A stretch of DNA of 64,000 nt from Pseudomonas fluorescens (GCF_040448305.1 NZ_CP148752.1:1488001-1552000); one strand, 5' to 3'. Positions 9,087 through 17,780 are shown, counted from the stretch's first letter. Program-made: numbers and translations. The notes: a model not told the origin generated them from the sequence alone.

Positions 9087-9680
9087 TCAGAGGGTGAAAT
9101 CACCTTCAGCCGCCAACTCGTTCAATGGGCGACGCGGGCTCGGTTCTTCTCGGGCTTGCAGGTAATCCGCCAGGCTCGCCTTGTCCCCCAGCTTGCCCAC
9201 CGCGACGGCCGCGTGCAGGGCGTAGCCTTCAGGAATGTTCAGCTCCTTGCGGGTCAGCTCCTGGTCGAAGCCTGCCATGCCGTGGGTGTGCCAGCCGCTC
9301 AGGCTCGCTTGCAAGGCCAGGTGGCCCCAGGCGGAACCGGTGTCGAAGGTGTGCCATAGGGCCGGGGTTTCTTCGGTGGCGCCAGGCGCGGTGAAGGTGG
9401 TTTTCGAAATTACGATCACCAGGGCCGACGCATGTTGCGCCCAGCTGCGGTTGAATTCGTTCAGCAGGCCCAGGTAACGCTCCCAGCTCGGCGTGTCGCG
9501 ACGTGCGTAGAGGAAGCGCCAGGGTTGCGAGTTGTAGGCCGAGGGTGCCCAGCGGGCGGCTTCGAAGAAGCTCAGCAGGGTTTCCTCTGCAATCGTTTCG
9601 CCAGTGAATGCGCGGGGCGACCAGCGATCGGTGAACTGAGGGTGAATGGCGTAATCGGCAACGCGTGGGTTGGCGCTCAT
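9087..9680 (-). CDS. Nitroreductase family protein
   Basis: A 197-residue FMN-dependent oxidoreductase of the nitroreductase superfamily. Family features include FTDRWSPRAFTGE near the N terminus, AARWAPSAYNSQPWRFLYA (FMN-binding region) and WHTHGMAGFDQE. It probably reduces nitro or quinone compounds with NAD(P)H. I chose ATG 9680 because AGGAA precedes it and it gives the family N terminus; the frame stays open further upstream. It is transcribed away from the ycgN-type gene. Confidence 0.88.
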   Translation of the reverse strand: MSANPRVADYAIHPQFTDRWSPRAFTGETIAEETLLSFFEAARWAPSAYNSQPWRFLYARRDTPSWERYLGLLNEFNRSWAQHASALVIVISKTTFTAPGATEETPALWHTFDTGSAWGHLALQASLSGWHTHGMAGFDQELTRKELNIPEGYALHAAVAVGKLGDKASLADYLQAREEPSPRRPLNELAAEGDFTL

Positions 9681-9844
9681 CAAGAGATTCCTGGCTACGT
9701 TTGAAAGTGGGAGCAACACAAAACCCTACTGGGCAGCGCAAAAACTGACAAGCCCGTTCTACCGACAGTCGCCAATGCTTGGCCCACGGGGCCATGGGCA
9801 CTAGACTGGCGGCCTTTTCACCACCTGATGTCGATACTCGAACC

Positions 9845-10294
9845 ATGGCCGCCAAAGTAGAACCGTTCTGGATACGCAAGACCCTCGATCAACTCGATCA
9901 GGAGGAATGGGAGTCGCTGTGCGACGGCTGTGGATTGTGCTGCCTGCAAAAGCTTGAAGACGAAGACGACAACAGCGTCTATTACACGCGCATCGCCTGC
10001 AAGTTGCTGGACCTGAAAACCTGCCAGTGCAAGGACTATCCCAACCGTCGTGACTCCGTGCCGGACTGTATCCAGCTCACGCCGGGCAAGGCCGACGAAT
10101 TCAAATGGCTGCCGCCGACCTGCGGCTATCGCCTGGTCAGCGAAGGCAAGGACCTGCCGTTGTGGCATCACCTGGTGTGTGGTGATCGCGATGCCGTTCA
10201 TCACGAGCGGATCTCCCAGTCCGGGCGCATGCTCGCCGAAGGCAGCGTGCCGGAAGATGACTGGGAAGATCACCTGATTTTCCGCGCAGGCTGA
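9845..10294 (+). CDS. ycgN: YcgN-type cysteine cluster protein (UPF0260)
   Basis: A 149-residue conserved cytosolic protein. The N-terminal CDGCGLCC motif and the later CKLLDLKTCQCKDYPNRR and VPDC cysteines could bind a metal or Fe-S cluster. The length matches the pseudomonad family, in which the gene sits near rnd and ycgL. The ATG at 9845 gives the conserved MAAKVEPFW start. The exact function is not known. Confidence 0.9.
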   Translation: MAAKVEPFWIRKTLDQLDQEEWESLCDGCGLCCLQKLEDEDDNSVYYTRIACKLLDLKTCQCKDYPNRRDSVPDCIQLTPGKADEFKWLPPTCGYRLVSEGKDLPLWHHLVCGDRDAVHHERISQSGRMLAEGSVPEDDWEDHLIFRAG

Positions 10295-10329
10295 TTGCCT
10301 GAGGTTCATGGTTTCACGAAGGAGTGTGT

Positions 10330-11559
10330 ATGGCTGTGGGATGGCGGCAGGCGTTGATCCTTGGATTACTGGTCGTGAATTCGCCCGCATGGGCTGCGAA
10401 CAAGGTCAATCTGGATTACCACGTGCGCCTGTTGCCGCAGAGCGATCAGGCCGAAGTGCGCCTGACGCTCGCCCAGGGGGCGGCGGTACGCAGCCTGGAT
10501 TTCAACCTCGGCGACGGCAGCCGCTACAGCGACTTCAAGGCTGACGGCCAATGGCAGCTGACCCCCGGTAAAACGGCGCGTGGTGTCTGGCGTCCGGCCG
10601 CCGACAAGGCCAGCCTGACCTACCGCGTGAACATCAGCCATAGCCGCAAGAATGGCAGTTTCGAGACGCGCATGACGCCAAACTGGGCGTTGATGCGCGG
10701 CGACGATCTGGTGCCGGTTGCCAGGCTCGATCAACAGGACGGCATCGAACTGGTTTCACGCCTTGAATTCGAACTGCCCGGTGGCTGGAAAAGCGTTGAA
10801 ACCGCGTGGCCACGAATCGGCCCGAATAAATTCCGTATCGATAACCCTTCCCGACTGTTCGACCGGCCCACGGGCTGGATGCTCGCTGGCCAGCTCGGCA
10901 GCCGTCGTACTCGTCTGGGCGAGACCGAAGTCACTGTCGCCTCGCCGCTGGGGCAGGGCATGCGCCGTATGGATGTGCTGACGCTGCTGACCTTCGTCTG
11001 GCCGCAAGTGCAGGCGCTGTATCCGCGACACCCGGGCAAACTGCTGATCGTCGGGGCCAATGATCCCATGTGGCGCGGCAGCCAGTCGGCGCACGAGTCG
11101 ATCTACCTCAACAGTCACCTGCCGTTGGTCAGCGAAAGCGGCACCAGTGCCCTGGTCCGCGAGTTGGCCCAGATGTTCGGGCGTATCAATGGCACCCGGC
11201 GCAGTGACTGGATCCGCGAAGGCTTTGCCGAGTATTACGCCATCGAACTGGTGCGCCGGGCCGGCGGCATGAGCGATGAACGCTACGAGAACCTGCACGG
11301 CAAACTGGTCAGGAGCAGCCAGAAGGTCACCACGCTGCGCGGTGAGCAGATCAACCCGGCACAGGTGGCCAGGGCGGTGGCGTTGCTGCAGGAACTGGAC
11401 CGCGAGATTCGCCTGAAAACCCATAACAAGCGGTCGCTGGACGACGTGTTGCGCGGGGCGATGCGGCTGGGGGATATCGATACCCAGGCGTTTGTTCAGC
11501 TCAGCGAGAGCGTGATCGGTGGTTCTTCAAAGGTATTGAGTACCGAGTTGATTCAGTGA
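10330..11559 (+). CDS. Secreted gluzincin-like peptidase-fold protein with lost zinc ligands
   Basis: A 409-residue protein with a signal peptide (MAVGWRQALILGLLVV...AWA). The C-terminal half has the layout of M61/M1 metallopeptidases: a helix LVRELAQMF where HExxH would be (R277, E278, Q281), followed by WIREGFAEYYA (E297) in place of WLNEGFAEY. Both zinc-binding histidines are therefore replaced, while both glutamates remain. It is probably not a classical zinc peptidase; a binding or scaffold role is possible. GAAGGAG lies 5-6 bases before ATG 10330. It follows the ycgN-type gene by 35 bp and may share its transcript. Confidence 0.75.
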   Translation: MAVGWRQALILGLLVVNSPAWAANKVNLDYHVRLLPQSDQAEVRLTLAQGAAVRSLDFNLGDGSRYSDFKADGQWQLTPGKTARGVWRPAADKASLTYRVNISHSRKNGSFETRMTPNWALMRGDDLVPVARLDQQDGIELVSRLEFELPGGWKSVETAWPRIGPNKFRIDNPSRLFDRPTGWMLAGQLGSRRTRLGETEVTVASPLGQGMRRMDVLTLLTFVWPQVQALYPRHPGKLLIVGANDPMWRGSQSAHESIYLNSHLPLVSESGTSALVRELAQMFGRINGTRRSDWIREGFAEYYAIELVRRAGGMSDERYENLHGKLVRSSQKVTTLRGEQINPAQVARAVALLQELDREIRLKTHNKRSLDDVLRGAMRLGDIDTQAFVQLSESVIGGSSKVLSTELIQ

Positions 11560-11565
11560 GTCCGT

Positions 11566-11602
11566 CATCGCGAGCTTGCTCCGGGCGGCGTTCCGACGAT
11601 AG
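11566..11602. repeat. REP-related repeat, single copy (variant GAGCTTGCTCCGGGCGGCG)
   Basis: The sequence GAGCTTGCTCCGGGCGGCG and the following TTCCGACGAT recur almost exactly at 46136-46164. It begins with the REP-like CGCGAGCTTGCT and is a variant family of Pseudomonas intergenic repeat. Confidence 0.7.
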
Positions 11603-11630
11603 GGCCATCAGCCCCGCCGGACAAGCCTGA

Positions 11631-12008
11631 TCAAACCCCGGCTTTCGGCGACTTCAAGGAGTCATTGCCGGTCACTGTCGCGGTTTTGGTCGCCGCCTCG
11701 GCATTGGCCTTCAACTGGCTCAGTTCTTCACCCGCCCGCTGGATTTTCGCCCGCACGTTATTCATGTCCTGACGGCCTTTCTCCAGCAGGCTTTTAGCCG
11801 AGCTGTGGCCGGTAATACCGCGCGCCAGCGCCACGCCGCCGATGGCCACCTGGATCAGGCCAAAGATCCCACCACGCCGCAGGCCCTTGCCCACCATCAC
11901 CACGCCGCCAGCCAGGGAGCCAATGCGCTCCCAGCCCTGCACGTTCTGCTCGGAAGGGCTCTGGAACGGGGTGGATTCGATACGCTCGACGCGTTTGAGT
12001 TCGCTCAT
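11631..12008 (-). CDS. Small membrane protein, DUF2892/YgaP-like
   Basis: A 125-residue protein. The middle (about residues 25-70, NVQGWERIGSLAGGVVMVGKG...GGVALARGITGHS) is the two-helix DUF2892 membrane domain. The C-terminal third is predicted to be helical and charged (EKGRQDMNNVRAKIQRAGEEL), probably a short coiled coil in the cytoplasm. No enzyme motif is visible. It follows the RNA methyltransferase gene by 79 bp on the same strand. Confidence 0.75.
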   Translation of the reverse strand: MSELKRVERIESTPFQSPSEQNVQGWERIGSLAGGVVMVGKGLRRGGIFGLIQVAIGGVALARGITGHSSAKSLLEKGRQDMNNVRAKIQRAGEELSQLKANAEAATKTATVTGNDSLKSPKAGV

Positions 12009-12087
12009 GGTCTGTCTCCAGGCTTCAGGGATCGATAGTCAAGCTGACAGCCGTGGCGGGCAGCTCGTTCAATCGGATGTGCGGCGA

Positions 12088-12558
12088 TTAGCGGAATTTT
12101 GGCCCGGAGCGGGTATTGAGCCCCTTGGACATGCGGTCGTAGAGCACGACGTTGACCGTGGCGGCCAGGTTCATGCAGCCGGTGGTCGGAATGTAGACCA
12201 CGTCTTCGCACCAGTCGCGAATTTCTTTATCCAGCGATCCGTCTTCCGGGCCAAAGATGTAGAGCGCGCGATCCGGGTGGGTGTATTCCGGCAACGGGCG
12301 GGCGCCGTCGACGAGTTCCACGGCGACGGGCACACAGTTGAGGGGCAGGATTTTCTTCAGGTCGTCGATGCCGATCAGCGGGATGTCGTAATGCACGCGC
12401 TTGGTATCGGTGACGAAGTCGGCGGCGCGCTCATAGCGCTTGCCGGTGTAGAACACCGACGCCACGCCATAACAGCCAGCGGCGCGCATCACCGAACCGA
12501 CGTTCTCCGGTGATTTGGGGTTATACAAACCAATGCAGCTGTACCGTTTGTCTGCCAC
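12088..12558 (-). CDS. TrmH/SpoU-family RNA methyltransferase
   Basis: A 156-residue SAM-dependent RNA 2'-O-methyltransferase of the SPOUT class. Motif 1 is YNPKSPENVGSVMRAAGC, motif 2 FGPEDGSLD, and motif 3 CMNLAATVNVVLYDR, which form the trefoil-knot cofactor site. The protein is a bare catalytic domain, similar in size to TrmL, but the motif 1 details differ and the RNA target is uncertain. It starts at ATG 12558 and is transcribed away from the REP pair. Confidence 0.85.
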   Translation of the reverse strand: MADKRYSCIGLYNPKSPENVGSVMRAAGCYGVASVFYTGKRYERAADFVTDTKRVHYDIPLIGIDDLKKILPLNCVPVAVELVDGARPLPEYTHPDRALYIFGPEDGSLDKEIRDWCEDVVYIPTTGCMNLAATVNVVLYDRMSKGLNTRSGPKFR

Positions 12559-12648
12559 GAGCGGGGTGCCTTTCGGAAAAAAGCGCGATTATACGGGGAT
12601 TGGGGCGGGGGTGTTCGGTTTGAGATTGGTGGTGTCTGAGCGATTGCT

Positions 12649-12730
12649 ATCGCGAGCAGGCTCGCTCCCACAGTTGACCGAGGTGTCCTGACGGACGCAG
12701 AACAATGTGGGAGCGAGCCTGCTCGCGAAG
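12649..12730. repeat. REPIN (inverted REP pair)
   Basis: ATCGCGAGCAGGCTCGCTCCCACA and TGTGGGAGCGAGCCTGCTCGCGA face each other across about 33 bases, between two minus-strand genes. Confidence 0.9.
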
Positions 12731-12755
12731 GGGCCGGTTCAGGTACAGAAGAACT

Positions 12756-13127
12756 TCAGTCTTCTTTTTTCATGAGACCCGCCAACGCCGCAAACGGGTT
12801 GTGCGTGGCCTTGGCGATTTTCGGCGTGCTCAGCGAGCCTTCGTCGAAATACTGCTGGTCGGTGTAACGCGAGTGTTCATTATCGTGGCAGTACAGGCAC
12901 AACAGCTCCCAGTTCGAGCCGTCCTGCGGGTTGTTGTCGTGGTTGTGGTCGCGGTGGTGCACGGTCAGTTCGCTCAGGCGCTTGCCGGAGAACTCACGGG
13001 CGCAGCGGCCACAGACGTGCGGGTACATCTTCAGGGCCTTGTCGCGGTAGCCCATTTCCTTGTCGCGCTGGTTGTCGGCAAGGATGCGGTCCAGCTTCGA
13101 AGTGTTGGTCGGGGTGGACGAACTCAT
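12756..13127 (-). CDS. yajD: YajD-type HNH nuclease family protein
   Basis: A 123-residue protein with a full HNH motif: CGRCAREF zinc knuckle, VHHRDHNHDNNP (the HH pair), NWELLCLYCHDNEHS (Asn and second CxxC). It matches the YajD family in length and order. Family members are presumed DNA nucleases of unknown purpose. It is a single gene between a REP pair and the spermidine-synthase-like gene. Confidence 0.88.
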   Translation of the reverse strand: MSSSTPTNTSKLDRILADNQRDKEMGYRDKALKMYPHVCGRCAREFSGKRLSELTVHHRDHNHDNNPQDGSNWELLCLYCHDNEHSRYTDQQYFDEGSLSTPKIAKATHNPFAALAGLMKKED

Positions 13128-13177
13128 GGGTTCACCTTTGTAGAAAGACTAATGACAGTTATAGGGTGAAGTTTAGC

Positions 13178-13864
13178 CTAGCCCTTGAGCTTCTCGGCAA
13201 TCCAGATGGTGTGGCGGGTGCCCTTGTTGCCGTGGGCGAAGACCTGCACTTCCTCGGCCTTGAAGCCGGCTTTCTTCAGTTTGTCGGAAAATTGCCGGTC
13301 AGCGCTGGCCGACCAGACGGCCAGCACGCCTTTTGGTCTCAAGGCCTTGGCGCAGGCACTGAGGCCACCGGCGGAGTAGAGCCAGCTGTTGGCTTTCTGG
13401 GTCAGGCCCTCGGGACCGTTGTCGACGTCGAGCATGATCGCATCGAAACCCTGGGGTTCGGCTTGCAGGACTTTGGCCACGTCTTCCATGCGAATCACGG
13501 TCCGTGGGTCTTGAAGCGGGTTTCCGGCTTTCTCGCCGAGTGGCCCGCGATTCCATTCCACAACGCCTGGCACTAATTCAGCGACCACCACTTCGGCGGT
13601 CTTGCCCAAATGCTTGAGCGCCGAGGCGAGGGTGAAACCCATGCCCAGGCCGCCGATGAGTACCCGAGAATTCGGTCGGCCGGCAACCTTGCGACACGGA
13701 ATTTCGGCCAGGGCATCTTCGGAACCGTGCATGCGCGTGTTCATCAATTGTCCGCCATCGCCGCCCTGGATCTTGATGACAAAATCCTCGCCGTATTCGA
13801 ACAGGCACAGCGCGCCGCCGTTTTCAGGGATGGGGGTGGTGTCCAGCAGAACGAAACGTTTCAT
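13178..13864 (-). CDS. Spermidine synthase-like methyltransferase-fold protein
   Basis: A 228-residue cytosolic protein with a Rossmann SAM-binding core: RVLIGGLGMGFTLASAL, the acidic ELVPGVVEWNRG, RMEDVAKVL and FDAIMLDVDNGPEG. It resembles the catalytic half of spermidine/spermine synthases but is short and lacks the usual N-terminal beta domain, so true aminopropyl transfer is not assured. ATG 13864 (MKRFVLLDT) is preceded by AAGTGAG; an in-frame GTG at 13873 is possible. Confidence 0.75.
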   Translation of the reverse strand: MKRFVLLDTTPIPENGGALCLFEYGEDFVIKIQGGDGGQLMNTRMHGSEDALAEIPCRKVAGRPNSRVLIGGLGMGFTLASALKHLGKTAEVVVAELVPGVVEWNRGPLGEKAGNPLQDPRTVIRMEDVAKVLQAEPQGFDAIMLDVDNGPEGLTQKANSWLYSAGGLSACAKALRPKGVLAVWSASADRQFSDKLKKAGFKAEEVQVFAHGNKGTRHTIWIAEKLKG

Positions 13865-13959
13865 GGGGCTCACTTGAAGAAAATTGGCAGAACTCGGGAG
13901 GGCAAACAGACGCAGTTGGGAGTAGCCTGTTTATGACGACAAGGTCAACGGAGCCATTG

Positions 13960-14250
13960 ATGAAGCGCACCATTCTAACGGTCATTGCCCTGGCCGCGCT
14001 CTCGATAACTGCAGTGCAGGCTCAACAGCTGCAATCGATTCCCGTCAGCCCCGCGCCGATACCCGGTTCACCCGGCACTGCGACGCCCACGCCGTACCCG
14101 CAGATCAGCCCGGCACCATTGCCTAAAGTCGGTCCCGGCAGTAGCGGTCCGCCGTTGGTGCCGATTGAAATGCCGAGCCCGCCGACCAAGGACCAGCCCG
14201 TGCCGGGCCTGGAACCCAATCCGCCGAAAGCCAAGTCGCCGGGCGGCTAG
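13960..14250 (+). CDS. Small secreted proline-rich protein
   Basis: A 96-residue protein with a clear signal peptide (MKRTILTVIALAALSITAVQA, cleaved before QQLQS). The mature part is low-complexity, with about 30 percent proline and many Gly, Ser and Thr residues, and no recognisable domain. It probably lies in the periplasm or envelope as an extended polypeptide. GGAG is 6 bases before ATG 13960. Its stop codon overlaps that of the convergent cyclic-nucleotide-binding gene in the palindrome CTAG. Confidence 0.7.
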   Translation: MKRTILTVIALAALSITAVQAQQLQSIPVSPAPIPGSPGTATPTPYPQISPAPLPKVGPGSSGPPLVPIEMPSPPTKDQPVPGLEPNPPKAKSPGG

Positions 14251-14720
14251 ACCTGCTGCGAAAGCAGTTGGCCGTCGGCCATGCGCAGGCGTTTGGAGAG
14301 GGACACGGCGAGGGCGCGGATGATCTTGGCGGCGATTTTCGGTGCGTCGTTGAGCATCTTTTCCAGCGAGTCCTTGCCCAGGTTGAGCAACTGGCAGTTG
14401 CTCGCAGCCACGCAACTGGCCGAGCGCCGCTCGCCATCAAGCACGGCCATTTCGCCGAACGAGCGGCCGCTGCGCAACGTGGCAATGGTGACTCGTTGCC
14501 CGTCAGCGGTGGTTTTCTGCACCGCCACCTGACCGGTGTGGATGATGCACATGAAACTGCCCGCATCGCCCTCCTGGAAGATCTCTTCGCCCTGGGCAAT
14601 GGTGCTGATACTGAAGTAGCCCGAAGCCGCGGCGAAGTCCGCCGGCAGCAGTTGATTGAACAGGCCGCAATCCATCAGCCAGTCGCGAATTTCGTTGTTC
14701 AGAAAGGTTGGTTCAGACAT
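14247..14720 (-). CDS. Cyclic nucleotide-binding domain protein
   Basis: A 157-residue protein made almost wholly of one cNMP-binding (CAP-like) domain: GEEIFQEGDAGSFMCIIHTGQVAVQK, then RSFGEMAVLDGERRSASCVA, which holds the phosphate-binding cassette (GEMA...RxA). There is no C-terminal helix-turn-helix, so it is unlikely to bind DNA by itself. It may bind cAMP or cGMP and act on a partner. ATG 14720 (MSEPTFLNNEIRDWL) is the likely start; the frame is open further upstream into the REP pair. Confidence 0.82.
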   Translation of the reverse strand: MSEPTFLNNEIRDWLMDCGLFNQLLPADFAAASGYFSISTIAQGEEIFQEGDAGSFMCIIHTGQVAVQKTTADGQRVTIATLRSGRSFGEMAVLDGERRSASCVAASNCQLLNLGKDSLEKMLNDAPKIAAKIIRALAVSLSKRLRMADGQLLSQQV

Positions 14721-14773
14721 GTCGTCACGGTCTTTTTTGTAGTGTCTGTTGTTCCGGGTATTGATTGACCTTT

Positions 14774-14862
14774 GTAGGAGCGAGCCTGCTCGCGATGAGG
14801 CCGGCACATTCGATATTGATGTTGAATGCGCCACCGCTATCGCGAGCAGGCTCGCTCCCACA
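14774..14862. repeat. REPIN (inverted REP pair)
   Basis: TGTAGGAGCGAGCCTGCTCGCGATGAGG and CTATCGCGAGCAGGCTCGCTCCCACA are inverted around a spacer of about 40 bases. Confidence 0.9.
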
Positions 14863-14926
14863 AGGGATACGGGTTGTATCGGCAACCAGTGTCCGGAATT
14901 AAGACCGGCACACCGCGCCAGGTTCC

Positions 14927-16981
14927 TCAGGCAATACCCAGTACCTTGAACAAAAATGCATATTCGAGTGCTACGTCACGCAATCCCTGATATCGACCGC
15001 TCATCCCGCCATGCCCGGCACCCAGCTCAGTCTTGAGCAGCAGGGGATTGCTGTCGGTCTTGGTCGCGCGCAATTTCGCCACCCACTTGGCCGCTTCCCA
15101 ATACTGCACGCGGCTGTCGTTGTAACCGGCGATCACCAGGGTCGCCGGATAAGCTTGTGCGGTGACGTTTTCGTACGGGGCGTAGGCCTTGATCCGATCA
15201 TGGACGTCCGGTTCTTCAGGGTTGCCCCACTCGTCGTATTCCGTCACGGTCAATGGCAGGTCAGGGTCGAGCATGGTGTTGAGTACGTCGACGAACGGTA
15301 CTTCGGCGATGGCGGCGCCAAACAGTTGGGGCCGTTGATTGAGCACCGCGCCGATCAGCAAGCCACCGGCGCTACCGCCACTGATCGCCAACTGCGCTGC
15401 AGTGGTGAAGCCTTGGGCGATCAGGTGTTCGGCGCAGGCGATAAAGTCGCTGAAGGTGTTGTGCTTGTGCTCCTGCTTGCCGGCGCGATACCAGGCTTCC
15501 CCCAGTTCGCCGCCGCCACGCACGTGGGCAATGGCAAACGCCATGCCGCGATCCAGCAGGCTCAGGCGCGCATGGGAAAACCACGGGTCGAGGCTTTCGC
15601 CATAGGCACCATAGCCGTAGAGGTACAGCGGCACGGGTTTGCCCAGGTCTGTGCGTTTGATCACCAGGCTGATGGGCACTTGCGTGCCGTCCGGCGCAGT
15701 GGCCCACAGGCGCTGGCTGACGTAGGCGTCGGCATCGAACGGGCCGAGCACCGGGGTTTGCTTGAGCACTTTCTGCTCACTGGTCGCCAGTTCAAGCTGG
15801 CGGATTTGCGCCGGACGGTTCAACGCTTCGTAGCGCAGGCGAATCCGGTCGCTTTCGAACTCCAGGCTGTTTTGTACGTGCAGGCTATAGGCTGCGTCTG
15901 GCAGTTGCACGCGATAAGGCGCCAGGCCTTGCGGGTGAACTTCAATGACCGGCAAGCCGCCGACCCGCAGGCTGAGGGTCATGGCCCGGGTGTTCAGGCT
16001 GATGCCGTCGATCATCACCGTGTCGCTGTGGGGGATCAGGTTCTGCCAGTCGGCTTCGGTCGGCGCGGCGCCGGTATCGACAGCGGTGTACAAGGCGAAA
16101 TTGATGCCGTCACGGTTGCTGCGAATGAACCAGGTCCTTTGACCGTCGAGTACACCGTGGTCGACGTCGTACTCATGATCCTCGACTCGTGGTGCGATGC
16201 AGGTAAAGGCTTGCTGCGGCTGGTTGGCGTCGAGGACCCAGGCTTCGCTGGTAGTCTTGCTGCCCACGGACAGCAGCAATTGCTGCTCGGAGCTTGAACG
16301 GTAGCAATGCATGAAGAAGCGACCGTCCGGCTCATGGAACACTTCTTCGGCCGCCGTGCCGTCCAGTCGATAGCGATACAGCTTGTGCGGGCGATGGGTA
16401 TCATCCAGTTCGCCAAAGAACAGCGTCAGGCTGTCGTTGGCCCAGGTCATGCTGCCGTCGCAGTCCTGGAATTCCAGCTCGCTGACGCGGCCGTCGGACA
16501 ATTCCTTCACGAACAGCGTGTAAATCTCGTCGCCACTGGAGTCGATGCTGTAGGCCAGACGCTGGTGGTCCGGGCTGATGCTGAACGCACCCAGGGAAAA
16601 GAAGCCGCCCTTGGCCAGTTCGTTAGGGTCCAGCAGCAGTTGTTCACGGCTTTCGTCGAGGGTCAGGCTGTCATCGGCCGGACGCGGACAGCGGTAGTGC
16701 CGGGCGTACTCATCGCCCGCCGTGGTGCGGGTGTAATACAGATACGGTCCCCACGGCGAGGGCAGGGACAGATCGGTCTCGAGAATCCGGCCCTTGATCT
16801 CTTCGAACAGGGTTTCACGCAGCTCGGCCTGGTCGGCGGTTTGCGCTTCCTGATAGCTGTTTTCGGCCTTCAGGTAGTCGAGCACTGCCTTGGTGTCGCG
16901 CTCTTGCAGCCAGGCATACGGGTCGGAGCCATCAGCCATGTGGGCAATCGGAGCGTCGTGAATGTTGGCGGATAGGGGCAT
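14927..16981 (-). CDS. ptrB: S9 family prolyl oligopeptidase (oligopeptidase B / protease II type)
   Basis: A 684-residue serine peptidase that cleaves short peptides in the cytoplasm, typically after basic residues. An N-terminal seven-bladed propeller (about 60-400) is followed by the alpha/beta hydrolase domain with the triad S537 (ISGGSAGG), D622 (GYNDSRVQYWE) and H657 (GAGHGGMSGRY). The frame is open upstream, but ATG 16981 gives the family N terminus. It is transcribed away from the intron-bearing leader of the next gene. Confidence 0.9.
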   Translation of the reverse strand: MPLSANIHDAPIAHMADGSDPYAWLQERDTKAVLDYLKAENSYQEAQTADQAELRETLFEEIKGRILETDLSLPSPWGPYLYYTRTTAGDEYARHYRCPRPADDSLTLDESREQLLLDPNELAKGGFFSLGAFSISPDHQRLAYSIDSSGDEIYTLFVKELSDGRVSELEFQDCDGSMTWANDSLTLFFGELDDTHRPHKLYRYRLDGTAAEEVFHEPDGRFFMHCYRSSSEQQLLLSVGSKTTSEAWVLDANQPQQAFTCIAPRVEDHEYDVDHGVLDGQRTWFIRSNRDGINFALYTAVDTGAAPTEADWQNLIPHSDTVMIDGISLNTRAMTLSLRVGGLPVIEVHPQGLAPYRVQLPDAAYSLHVQNSLEFESDRIRLRYEALNRPAQIRQLELATSEQKVLKQTPVLGPFDADAYVSQRLWATAPDGTQVPISLVIKRTDLGKPVPLYLYGYGAYGESLDPWFSHARLSLLDRGMAFAIAHVRGGGELGEAWYRAGKQEHKHNTFSDFIACAEHLIAQGFTTAAQLAISGGSAGGLLIGAVLNQRPQLFGAAIAEVPFVDVLNTMLDPDLPLTVTEYDEWGNPEEPDVHDRIKAYAPYENVTAQAYPATLVIAGYNDSRVQYWEAAKWVAKLRATKTDSNPLLLKTELGAGHGGMSGRYQGLRDVALEYAFLFKVLGIA

Positions 16982-17085
16982 GAAGGGCTCTCGAACAGTG
17001 TACGGAATAGGGGCTGGCAACCTGGATAGCGCCCAACAGTCAGGCATTGATGCAGCCTGACGGGCGAAAAGCCGTTATCATAAGC

Positions 17086-17091
17086 GCCTCT
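17086..17091 (+). promoter_or_regulatory. IBS1 of the group II intron (last six bases of the 5' exon)
   Basis: GCCTCT directly precedes the intron's GTGCGAC and is the exact complement of AGAGGC in the 11-nt EBS1 loop at 17770-17780. A -10-like TATCAT lies at 17076-17081, so the exon is probably the start of the leader of the 19954 gene. Confidence 0.65.
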
Positions 17092-17769
17092 GTGCGACAC
17101 GCGTAGCGTGTCTCCAAGACTTCGAGGTGTAGAGTCATCTTGAAGGGCTTCCGAAAGGAAGCCAAGAGCTTGGGTACCCAACCCCAAGAAACAAAACCCT
17201 CCCAGAAGTCCAATGCCTTCAAGGACTTGCCGCAGCGGCGGTGGCAAACTCAAGGTCGATTAGCGCTCGGTAGCTCGACCGCAGTACCAGATTTTCCGGT
17301 ACTGGAGTGCCTACTACACATCAGCCCTGTTCAGGGCTAAACCCATGCGGGAGAGAATCCCCGCTGGGGTTCCCTCCTGCTTTTGAAACAGGAGGTAACA
17401 ATTTCTTTGGGCATGCTGCCTCGGCAGTCCCTGCTCACATCAAACCGGAGACATGAGCGAAAGCTCTGTCTGTCATTGTCCATCTACCTTGCTCGCAAGG
17501 TGGCAGCGGACTCGTTGTGCGACCAACGATAGCCTAGGAAGACATGCGTCACTGGTAACGGTGAGGTGTGAAGCTCTTCTCACAATGTAGTCCCCGTCAG
17601 GGTGTGCTTTTGCCGCGAGGTAAAGCATAGATACTCGGAGCAGTGCCGGGTTGAGACGCTAGGCTGGTTGGTATGGGTAACGTAAGTGAACTGCTGATAA
17701 ACGCCGTAATTATGAACAAGCCAAAACTGCTGTCAGGCTTGAGCCAAAAGGCACGTGGTCGGATACCTC

Positions 17770-17780
17770 TGTAGAGGCTT
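17770..17780 (+). promoter_or_regulatory. EBS1 loop of the group II intron
   Basis: An 11-nt loop on the stem TACCTC (17764-17769) / GAGGTA (17781-17786). The AGAGGC inside (17773-17778) is complementary to the 5' exon end at 17086-17091. Confidence 0.7.

Noticed and set aside
17516..17528. A second GTGCGAC as an alternative intron 5' end
   Set aside because: It lies inside the hairpin CGTTG-TGCGAC-CAACG, and the bases before it (CTCGTT) do not match the EBS1 loop AGAGGC; the site at 17092 does.
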